Assembly: GCA_049514335.1 (NCBI GenBank)
Contig: JBEKVE010000178.1
Location: forward strand, 1-6,417
DNA: 6,417 nucleotides
Direction: 5' to 3'
DNA from: JBEKVE01 sp049514335
GTDB taxonomy: Bacteria; Actinomycetota; Acidimicrobiia; Acidimicrobiales; UBA8190
Below, piece after piece: positions 1 through 5,007 of the stretch; within the stretch, counting starts at the first letter, position 1, and every line of letters starts with the position of its first letter. Made by a program: the position numbers and the translations under genes. The notes under the pieces were generated by a model. It saw nothing but the letters and a program-made list of their open reading frames with translations. It did no database searches and was not told where the DNA came from.

Positions 1-387
1 GGGGCGCTGCAGAAGAACCGGGGGCTTCGCTTCCTGTGCACCACGGTGGGCGTGCGGGTGTGCACGAGCCGCACCGTGCTCACCGGCGCCGCTGCGGTGG
101 GGGACGAGCTGCGGCTGCCGGTCAACCACTTCGAGGGCAACTTCACCTGCGACGTCGCCACATTGGAGCGCCTCCGGGCCGAGGACCGCATCGTGCTTCG
201 CTACACCGACAATCCCAACGGCTCGATGGACGACATCGCCGGGGTGTGCAACGAGGCGGGCAACGTGGTCGGCCTCATGCCCCATCCCGAACGCGCCTGT
301 GACCCCATGACCGGGGCCACCGACGGCATGGTCCTGCTGCGGGGGCTGCTGGCGTCGGCGGCGCTCCCCGTCCGCCTACCCGCCTGA
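1..387 (+). CDS. purQ: Phosphoribosylformylglycinamidine synthase glutaminase subunit PurQ, 3' part (5' end outside window)
   Basis: This is the C-terminal 128 residues of PurQ, read in frame from base 1 to a TGA at 385-387. PurQ is the class I glutamine amidotransferase subunit of FGAM synthase. It hydrolyses glutamine and passes ammonia to PurL in step four of cytosolic purine synthesis. The visible sequence opens with GALQKNRGLRF, then has the NHFEGNF segment (usually HGEGNY-like in the family), then NPNGSMDDIAGVCNEAGNVVGLMPHPERA. In GLMPHPERA, His (bases 283-285) and Glu (289-291) are the expected partners of the catalytic Cys, which lies upstream of the window. The short tail after the TDG segment is normal. 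A 17-bp tandem repeat begins 3 nt after the stop. The next gene on this strand, purL, is 811 bp away, and an antisense gene lies between them. Identification is firm; only the truncation limits it. Confidence 0.96.
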   Translation, partial: GALQKNRGLRFLCTTVGVRVCTSRTVLTGAAAVGDELRLPVNHFEGNFTCDVATLERLRAEDRIVLRYTDNPNGSMDDIAGVCNEAGNVVGLMPHPERACDPMTGATDGMVLLRGLLASAALPVRLPA

Positions 388-390
388 GCG

Positions 391-438
391 CCCTGCCGGC
401 CTGAGGGCCCTGCCGGCCTGAGGGCCCTGCCGGCCTGA
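391..438. repeat. 17-bp tandem repeat, about 2.8 copies, after the purQ stop
   Basis: The unit CCCTGCCGGCCTGAGGG occurs at 391-407 and 408-424, with the first 14 bases again at 425-438; all copies are identical. Each unit contains the palindrome GCCGGC (395-400, 412-417, 429-434), and each junction forms AGGGCCCT. The transcript can therefore fold by pairing adjacent GCCGGC blocks. Because 17 is not a multiple of 3, the repeated CTGA puts a TGA in successive frames. The purQ end itself (CGCCTGAGCG, 381-390) resembles the unit's 3' half, so the array may have grown from the stop-codon region. It lies between two convergent genes, where a bidirectional terminator would be expected, but there is no T-tract. 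Confidence 0.9.
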
Positions 439-461
439 CGCAGTGAGCCGGCGCGTCGTGG

Positions 462-908
462 TCAGCGCCCCAGGACCGTGGGGGACGGCGACGTGCGCTC
501 GATGCCGGCCTGCTCGAGCACCTGGGCGCTCACGCCGGCCGACCGCCACGACCGGTAGCTGATGCCCTTGCGCTCCCCGTAGGCGCGGGCGACCTTGACG
601 AACCCCTTCTGCAGGTCGTCGATCTCGGCCGACGCCGCCAGCCGGCCGGCCTCGGCCTCGAGGTCGGCCTTCTCTTGCAGCAGGTGCAGGCGGCCCAGGG
701 CGTCGGCCACCACCAGCCGCTCGTTCACGACGGCGAGACGCTTGTCGATGGACTCCGGCGTCCGCCTGCGGCCCCGCTTGGGACGCTGGTGCTCGATGGC
801 CTCGAGGTAGCGGCGCACCGCCCGTCCCTCCTCGCGACCGCGGGCCAGCGCCGCCTTGTGGGCGCTCGACATGGGTGCCCGCCCCGGACGTTGCCTACCG
901 TCGGCCAT
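462..908 (-). CDS. Small basic coiled-coil protein of unknown function (148 aa)
   Basis: The product resembles a family of conserved hypothetical proteins I recall from actinobacteria; no function is known to me and no enzyme motif is visible. From the ATG at 908 the layout is: a variable N-terminus (1-14), a helix AHKAALARGREEGRAVRRYL (16-35), a strongly basic patch KRGRRRTPES (44-53), a long charged helix likely to form a coiled coil (about 52-105), and a C-terminal GISYRSWRSAGV motif (115-126). The basic patch could bind nucleic acid, which is inference. Start choice: the frame is open to an ATG at 944, but a promoter (-35 at 939-944, -10 at 916-921) lies downstream of that codon. The ATG at 908 sits 8 nt after the -10, which fits a leaderless transcript. 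An ATG at 872 (MSSAHKAAL) is the alternative and is where family similarity would begin. The gene is convergent with purQ and divergent from purL. Confidence 0.8.
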   Translation of the reverse strand: MADGRQRPGRAPMSSAHKAALARGREEGRAVRRYLEAIEHQRPKRGRRRTPESIDKRLAVVNERLVVADALGRLHLLQEKADLEAEAGRLAASAEIDDLQKGFVKVARAYGERKGISYRSWRSAGVSAQVLEQAGIERTSPSPTVLGR

Positions 909-915
909 GCCCGGG

Positions 916-944
916 ATTATGGGACGCGGGGGGCTTCCTGGCAA
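916..944 (-). promoter_or_regulatory. Sigma-70-type promoter of the small basic protein gene, probably leaderless
   Basis: On the minus strand TTGCCA (939-944; 5 of 6 to TTGACA) is followed by exactly 17 nt and then CATAAT (916-921; 5 of 6 to TATAAT). Seven bases (909-915) separate the -10 from the ATG at 908, so transcription would start at or within a base or two of the A of the start codon. No Shine-Dalgarno sequence precedes that ATG, which agrees with leaderless translation, a common mode in actinobacteria. Both hexamers and the spacing come directly from the sequence; promoter activity is inferred. Confidence 0.7.
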
Positions 945-1122
945 CTCAAATGGGATGTGCTGATTGGATCAATAGGGTGGGCTTCATTGCCACCCCACCG
1001 CCGTCGGGGAACGCCGCGTGGCCGGGGTCGCGCCTTTCGTCGCTGGTGTGGGCGAGTCCCGTGTTCTCCCGGGAGGGGCGGGGGGCGGTGTACCGGGGTG
1101 CCGGCAGCCGCAATGACGGCGT

Positions 1123-1147
1123 GACGTCCCGGCAAGACCGGGGCGTC
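1123..1147. promoter_or_regulatory. Strong dyad / hairpin upstream of purL (10-bp stem, 5-nt loop)
   Basis: GACGTCCCGG (1123-1132) pairs with CCGGGGCGTC (1138-1147) around the loop CAAGA; nine pairs are Watson-Crick and one is T-G. It ends 51 nt before the purL GTG. If purL is transcribed from further upstream, this is a stable leader hairpin. If purL is leaderless, the dyad lies at about -76 to -52, where an activator or repressor could bind. No T-tract follows, so a classical intrinsic terminator is unlikely. Confidence 0.55.
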
Positions 1148-1186
1148 CTCCGTCCCCAATCGACGCGGCCGGGCCCCGCCTCCCGG

Positions 1187-1192
1187 TACGGT
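1187..1192 (+). promoter_or_regulatory. Possible -10 element of a leaderless purL promoter
   Basis: TACGGT fits the TAnnnT form of actinobacterial -10 elements and lies 6 nt before the purL GTG at 1199. That is the same spacing seen in front of the ArsR-type gene in this window. No good -35 is present at 16-19 nt spacing (TCGACG at 1160-1165 is 21 nt away). The overlapping GGTGAGG (1190-1196) could instead be a poorly spaced ribosome binding site. Support is weak. Confidence 0.3.
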
Positions 1193-1198
1193 GAGGCC

Positions 1199-3454
1199 GT
1201 GCCCGAGCCGGTGTCCGAGGAGCAGTCGCTGCACCGGGCGCTCGGCCTCACCGACGACGAGGCGGGGCACATAGAGGCGATCCTCGGTCGCCCCCCCAAC
1301 CACCTCGAGCTGGCCATGTACGCCGTGATGTGGAGCGAGCACTGTTCCTACAAGTCGTCTCGCCTGCACCTGCGCCGTCTGCCCACCGAGGGTCCCCACG
1401 TCCTCGTGGGACCAGGAGAGAACGCGGGCGTGATCGACGCCGGCGACGGCATCGCCGTGGCATTGCGCATCGAGAGCCACAACCATCCCTCCGCCGTCGA
1501 GCCGTACCAGGGGGCGGCCACCGGTGTGGGGGGGATCCTGCGCGACATCTTCACCATGGGGGCTCGTCCCATCGCCTTGATGGACCCGCTGTTCTTCGGC
1601 CCCCTCGACGACCCCCGCTGCCGTTGGCTGACCGAGGGGGTTGTGGCGGGGATCTCGGGCTACGGCAACTCGGTGGGGGTGCCGACCGTGGGGGGTGAGC
1701 TCACGTTCGCCCCCGGCTATGCCCGGAACCCGCTCGTCAACGTGCTCGCCCTGGGCGTCATGCCCGTCGAGCGGCTGGTGCTCGGCCGGGCCACGGGGGA
1801 GGGCAACCTGGCCGTGCTGCTCGGATCGACCACGGGCCGCGACGGCATCGGCGGGGTCAGCGTCCTCGCCTCGGCCTCGTTCTCCTCCGACGAGGGCGGC
1901 GACGACAAGCGTCCGAGCGTGCAGGTCGGCGACCCCTTCGAGGAGAAGCGGCTCATCGAAGCCTGCCTCGAGCTGCTGGACCGGGGCCTGGTGGTCGGCA
2001 TCCAGGACCTCGGGGGTGCCGGTCTCGCCTGTGCCACCTCGGAGACGGCGGCACGCGGCGCCATGGGCATGGACGTGAGCGTCGCAGCCGTGCCCCGGCG
2101 CGAGCCGGGGATGGAGCCCTTCGAGGTCATGACGTCGGAGAGCCAGGAGCGCATGCTCGCCATCGTCACCCCCGCCGACCGCGCCGCGGTGGAGGAGGTG
2201 TGCGGACGTTGGGAGGTGCGGGCCACGGTGATCGGCGTCGTCACCGCCCCCACCGCCGACGGGGGTCGCCTGCGCATCCTGGACGACGCGGGCGATGTCC
2301 TGGCCGACGTCCCCGCCGCGTCGCTGTCCGACGACGCCCCGCTCTACGACCGTCCCCGGGCCGCCCCCGCCGACGTCGACGAGCGCCGGCGCCAGGGTGA
2401 CGGCGTTCTGGCCGCGGCGGTGTCGGCCGCCACCCCGGCGTCGGTGGCAGACGATGTGCTCGCCCTGCTGGCCGACACGTCGTGGGTGTGGCGCCAGTAC
2501 GACCACCAGCTCTTCCTCAACACGGTGGTCGGCCCCGGGTCCGACGCCGCGGTGCTGCGCCTGGCCGCCCCCGGATTGCCGCCCAGCGAGCGGGCCCTCG
2601 CCCTGTCCACCGACTCCAACCCCCGGTGGTGCGCCGTCGACCCCCGGCAGGGGACGGCCATGACAGTGGCGGAGTCGGCCCTCAACGTGGCCTGCGCCGG
2701 GGCGAGGCCGGCGGCCCTCGTCAACTGCCTCAACTTCGGCGACCCCGAGCACCCCGAGGTCATGTGGCAGCTGTCGGAGTCGGTGGACGGCATGGCCGAG
2801 GCGTGTCGGGCGCTCGACATCCCCGTCATCGGGGGGAACGTGAGCCTCTACAACGCCAGCGGCGGCGTCGACATCGACCCCACGCCGGTGGTGGCGGTGC
2901 TGGGCGTGATCGATGACCTCGAGCGCCGCCCCCCCGGGCCGGCGATGGTGGCCGGCACCACGCTCGTGCTGCTCGGGACCACCGACGCCGCGCTCGGCGG
3001 CTCGCGCTGGGCCGTGGAGCGCCGCGAGGAGCGCTTCGGGAGCCTCGCCCCGCTCGACCTGGTGGCGCATCGCCACCTGGTTGGGCTGGTGGCCGACCTG
3101 GTGGGGTCGGGCGACCTGGTGCGCAGCGTGCACGACGTGTCAGGGGGAGGACTGGCCGTGGCCCTGGCCGAGGGGGCGATCGCCTCGGGAGTGGGGTGCC
3201 GCATCGACGCCGGGCCGACAGGGGGCGTGGCCGGGCTCTTCTCCGAGTCGCCGACGCGGGTGGTGATCGGCACCGACCGCCCCGACGAGCTCCGGGCCCG
3301 GGCCGCAGCCGCAGGGGTCCCGGCAACCGTGCTCGGGGTGGCCGATGGTGAGCGCGTCGTCGTGGCCGGTCTGCTCGACGTGTCCGTGGCCGAAGCGTCC
3401 CAGGCGTGGCGCACCGCCCTCCCCGGTGCGCTCGGCGAGCCCGTCCCCGCCTGA
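1199..3454 (+). CDS. purL: Phosphoribosylformylglycinamidine synthase subunit PurL (751 aa)
   Basis: PurL is the ATP-dependent synthetase subunit that converts FGAR to FGAM using ammonia supplied by PurQ, usually in a complex bridged by PurS. The product is the small form of PurL: 751 residues, close to the roughly 740 of Bacillus-type PurL and far from the roughly 1300-residue fused enzyme. Visible motifs are MWSEHCSYKSS (44-54, with the catalytic-type His48), ESHNHPSAVEPYQGAATGVGG in two adjoining parts (92-112), IQDLGGAGLACATSE (from 268), MTSESQERM, NCLNFGDPEHPEVMW (from 509), GGNVSLYN (from 545) and HDVSGGGLAVALAE (from 645). The two repeated AIRS-like halves are both complete. HDVSGGG is more often HDVSDGG, a small deviation at residue 649. 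GTG at 1199 was chosen because family similarity begins just after it and the upstream extension is not PurL-like; GTG at 1211 is an alternative. A downstream gene follows after 11 nt. Confidence 0.97.
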   Translation: MPEPVSEEQSLHRALGLTDDEAGHIEAILGRPPNHLELAMYAVMWSEHCSYKSSRLHLRRLPTEGPHVLVGPGENAGVIDAGDGIAVALRIESHNHPSAVEPYQGAATGVGGILRDIFTMGARPIALMDPLFFGPLDDPRCRWLTEGVVAGISGYGNSVGVPTVGGELTFAPGYARNPLVNVLALGVMPVERLVLGRATGEGNLAVLLGSTTGRDGIGGVSVLASASFSSDEGGDDKRPSVQVGDPFEEKRLIEACLELLDRGLVVGIQDLGGAGLACATSETAARGAMGMDVSVAAVPRREPGMEPFEVMTSESQERMLAIVTPADRAAVEEVCGRWEVRATVIGVVTAPTADGGRLRILDDAGDVLADVPAASLSDDAPLYDRPRAAPADVDERRRQGDGVLAAAVSAATPASVADDVLALLADTSWVWRQYDHQLFLNTVVGPGSDAAVLRLAAPGLPPSERALALSTDSNPRWCAVDPRQGTAMTVAESALNVACAGARPAALVNCLNFGDPEHPEVMWQLSESVDGMAEACRALDIPVIGGNVSLYNASGGVDIDPTPVVAVLGVIDDLERRPPGPAMVAGTTLVLLGTTDAALGGSRWAVERREERFGSLAPLDLVAHRHLVGLVADLVGSGDLVRSVHDVSGGGLAVALAEGAIASGVGCRIDAGPTGGVAGLFSESPTRVVIGTDRPDELRARAAAAGVPATVLGVADGERVVVAGLLDVSVAEASQAWRTALPGALGEPVPA

Positions 3455-3457
3455 GGG
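3453..3457 (+). promoter_or_regulatory. Ribosome binding site overlapping the purL stop codon
   Basis: GAGGG at 3453-3457 shares its first two bases with the purL TGA (3452-3454) and lies 8 nt before the GTG at 3466. This ideal spacing fixes the start of the EthD-like gene and suggests coupled translation with purL. Confidence 0.65.
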
Positions 3458-3465
3458 TCCCGGCC

Positions 3466-4197
3466 GTGGAGAAGCTCCAGTACCTGGTGTGGCTCCCGGA
3501 GGGCACGGCGCGCCGCGACGTGAAGCCGATCATGATCGACGCCGTGGCCCCCGCCCTCATGGACGAAGGCGTCCACGGTCTCACCATCGATCTCGACGAC
3601 GACGAGGCCGATGTGGCGTCACCCGTGCCCGCGCCCGAGGGCGAGCACACGCCGCAGGCGCTCGTGTCGGTGTGGCTCGATTGCTACGACCGGCGCGCCG
3701 GGGTCGAGCGGGTGCTGGGCGAGGCGGCCGTGCGGGTCGACGGGTACCAGGTCCTCGAGTCGCTCTACACCGACTACGGCACGAGCCGCTGGTCCCCCCG
3801 GCGCCACTGGCCCGACGGGCACCGCTCGCCGGGCATCTTGACCGTGGCCACCTTCGAGCAGCTGCCCGGGACCGACTTCGAGGAGTGGCTGGCGTTCTGG
3901 CACGGCCACCAGTCGCCCATGTCGGAGGCTGTGCAGCCCCGCTGCCGCTACGTGCGCAATCTGGTGGTGCGCCCCCTCGTCGCCGGCCTTCCCCCGTGGC
4001 GCGGCATCGTGGAGGAGGCGTGGCCGAGCGCGGCGCACGTCACCGACCCCATGCTCTTCTACTGCGCCGGGGGGGACCCGGCCGTCATGAACGCCAACAT
4101 CCGGACCATGCTCGACCACGTCACCAAGCTCATGGACCTCACCACCATGCGGAGCATGACCATGAGCGAGTGGATCATGAAGACCCTGGGGGCCTGA
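3466..4197 (+). CDS. EthD-like (dimeric alpha/beta-barrel) protein, 243 aa, function unknown
   Basis: The product resembles EthD-domain proteins, ferredoxin-like folds that form dimeric alpha/beta barrels. Related folds act in degradation or tailoring of small organic molecules, but the substrate here cannot be read from the sequence. The N-terminal part (KLQYLVWLPEGT and about 100 residues after it) resembles a first barrel half. The clearest family-like segment is FEEWLAFWHGH (138-148) with QPRCRYVRNLVVRPL after it; His146 corresponds to the conserved H of the family's W..xH motif. The C-terminus (PAVMNANIRTMLDHVTKLMD, then MSEWIM) matches the usual end of such proteins and is Met-rich. There is no signal peptide or membrane segment. 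GTG at 3466 was chosen because of GAGGG 8 nt upstream. Only 11 nt separate it from purL, so it is probably in the same operon, although no purine role is apparent. The gene ends tail-to-tail with the ArsR-type gene. Confidence 0.8.
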   Translation: MEKLQYLVWLPEGTARRDVKPIMIDAVAPALMDEGVHGLTIDLDDDEADVASPVPAPEGEHTPQALVSVWLDCYDRRAGVERVLGEAAVRVDGYQVLESLYTDYGTSRWSPRRHWPDGHRSPGILTVATFEQLPGTDFEEWLAFWHGHQSPMSEAVQPRCRYVRNLVVRPLVAGLPPWRGIVEEAWPSAAHVTDPMLFYCAGGDPAVMNANIRTMLDHVTKLMDLTTMRSMTMSEWIMKTLGA

Positions 4198-4205
4198 GGC
4201 CGCAC

Positions 4206-4220
4206 GGCGCCTGCGGCGCC
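4206..4220. terminator. GC hairpin between convergent genes, possible bidirectional terminator
   Basis: GGCGCC (4206-4211), TGC, GGCGCC (4215-4220) form a 6-bp all-GC stem with a 3-nt loop. It lies in the 26-nt gap between the stops of the EthD-like gene (4197) and the ArsR-type gene (4224). No T-tract follows on either strand. T-less hairpins are often found at gene ends in high-GC actinobacteria, so a terminator role is plausible but unproven. Confidence 0.45.
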
Positions 4221-4223
4221 CGG

Positions 4224-4973
4224 TCAGGCGCGGTACAGGAGCGATCCCGGCGTGGTGAGCAGCTCACCGGTCTCGAGCCACGTCTTGAGACCCGACAGGA
4301 TCATGGGCCAGCCGCCGTAGAGCTGGGGGTTGGCGTCCTGGCGCAGCTCGTCGTGGACGACGAGCAGGCGGCACGAATCGCCCACCGGCTCGATCTCCCA
4401 CGTCACCCGGGAGGCGCCCTCGCGCCGCACGTCGTCGTCCCACAGCGCCGTCATGGTGTGCACCAGGCGGCGCGGGGGGTCGACCTCGAGAACCTCCCCC
4501 CCGCCGAGCAGCCCGGTCGGGCTGCTCATCTCGATGGCGGCGCCCGGCTTCCACTCCGAGGTGACCCGGGCGCCGAAGTTGTACTTGCTCCTGATGTCGG
4601 GATCGATGATGGCGTCCCACAGGCGCTCGGGCGTGGTGCGGATGTAGATCTCGTAGACCTTCTCCATGGGGTTCTCCAGTCTGTGCTTGAGGTCGCCGAG
4701 GCCCGCCACCCAGGGCTCGGCGTACTTGCTCACCCACCGGTCGTGGACGAGCCGGATGGGGACGGGGTTCAGGAAATGGAGCTTCTCCCGGCCGTGGCGC
4801 CGGGTGACCACGAGCCCCGCCTCCTCCAGCTGGCGCAGATGCTTCATGACCCCGAACCGGGTCATTTCGAACCGGCTCTCGAGGGCGTTGAGCGTCTGGC
4901 CGTCGTGGCGGAACAGCTCGTCGAGCAGTGCTCTGCGGGTCGGATCGGCGAGCGCTCTGAACACGTCGTCCAC
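4224..4973 (-). CDS. ArsR-type HTH regulator fused to an SRPBCC (AHSA1-type) domain
   Basis: The product is 249 residues with two domains. Residues 1-70 are an ArsR-like winged helix: VFRALADPTRRALLDELF (4-21), recognition helix near TRFGVMKHLRQLEEAGLV (38-55), and wing RRHGREKLHFLNP (58-70). A helical linker (71-103) leads into an SRPBCC/AHSA1-like domain (about 104-243): EKVYEIYIRTTPERLWDAI, then FGARVTSEWKPGAAIEM, EVLEVDPPRRLVHTM, SRVTWEIEP and a C-terminal helix containing GGWPMILSGLKTWLETG. SRPBCC folds hold a hydrophobic cavity, so this is probably a one-component regulator of a small hydrophobic ligand. The ArsR metal-binding ELCVCDL motif is absent and only one Cys is visible, which argues against a metalloid sensor. 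The start is GTG at 4973, 6 nt after the -10, so the transcript is probably leaderless. An inverted repeat in its promoter suggests autoregulation. Such fusions are known in actinobacteria and elsewhere; the ligand and targets here are unknown. Confidence 0.9.
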   Translation of the reverse strand: MDDVFRALADPTRRALLDELFRHDGQTLNALESRFEMTRFGVMKHLRQLEEAGLVVTRRHGREKLHFLNPVPIRLVHDRWVSKYAEPWVAGLGDLKHRLENPMEKVYEIYIRTTPERLWDAIIDPDIRSKYNFGARVTSEWKPGAAIEMSSPTGLLGGGEVLEVDPPRRLVHTMTALWDDDVRREGASRVTWEIEPVGDSCRLLVVHDELRQDANPQLYGGWPMILSGLKTWLETGELLTTPGSLLYRA

Positions 4974-4979
4974 GGTGAC

Positions 4980-5007
4980 ATTATGTGACTAAATCGTCAC
5001 ATGTCAA
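4980..5007 (-). promoter_or_regulatory. Promoter of the ArsR-SRPBCC gene, probably leaderless
   Basis: On the minus strand a perfect TTGACA (5002-5007) is followed by 16 nt and CATAAT (4980-4985; 5 of 6 to consensus). Six bases (4974-4979) then lead to the GTG start at 4973, so transcription would begin at about the first base of the gene. No Shine-Dalgarno sequence is present. The -35 lies inside the last codons of the HD-GYP gene (Leu-Asp-Met), whose TGA is at 4997-4999. Confidence 0.8.
4984..5001. promoter_or_regulatory. Inverted-repeat operator TGTGAC-N6-GTCACA, likely ArsR-type autoregulation
   Basis: A perfect 6-6-6 inverted repeat (arms 4984-4989 and 4996-5001) fills the spacer between the -35 and -10 of the ArsR-SRPBCC promoter and shares two bases with the -10. 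A protein bound here would block RNA polymerase. A further GTCAC half-site lies at 4975-4979, one helical turn (10 bp) from the inner arm on the same face. ArsR-family proteins commonly repress their own promoter through such dyads. That this protein binds here is inference. Confidence 0.7.

Larger units (their letters stand above)
909..1198. other. Divergent intergenic region upstream of purL
   Basis: This 290-bp stretch has no convincing gene. Although the purL frame stays open back to 875, the extra residues are low-complexity and lie outside the PurL family. Contents in order: the minus-strand promoter (916-944); a hairpin at 975-995 (GGGTGG/CCACCC); a perfect 10-bp palindrome CTCCCGGGAG at 1066-1075; a cluster of four G-runs at 1071-1098 that could form a G-quadruplex; a 10-bp-stem hairpin at 1123-1147; and a possible purL -10 at 1187-1192. 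The 940-990 part is visibly richer in A+T than the rest of the window, as expected of a promoter region. I did not recognise a known riboswitch. Confidence 0.7.

Noticed and set aside
909..944. Start of the small basic protein at ATG 944
   Set aside because: The -10 and -35 of its promoter lie at or downstream of that codon, so the codon would not be transcribed from it.
973..978. TAGGGT as a plus-strand -10 for purL
   Set aside because: No -35-like hexamer at 16-19 nt spacing (ATGGGA at 17). It is kept only as a side note.
875..1198. N-terminal extension of PurL to an upstream ATG at 875
   Set aside because: It would add 108 residues with no PurL similarity and would overlap the minus-strand gene and its promoter. 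The length from GTG 1199 already fits the family.
2929..2935. C7 run in purL (also C7 at 1291-1297 and G7 at 1528-1534) as possible slippage sites
   Set aside because: The purL frame is intact across all of them, and such runs are expected at this GC content.
917..3133. Long minus-strand open frame (738 codons) opposite purL
   Set aside because: It is a compositional shadow of purL in very GC-rich DNA. Its His/Gly/Arg/Val-rich translation has no domain-like pattern, and the plus strand has unmistakable PurL motifs.
3345..4988. Long plus-strand open frame (547 codons) spanning the EthD-like and ArsR-type genes
   Set aside because: It crosses two well-supported genes in other frames, and the translation is low-complexity Arg/Gly/Ala/Pro.
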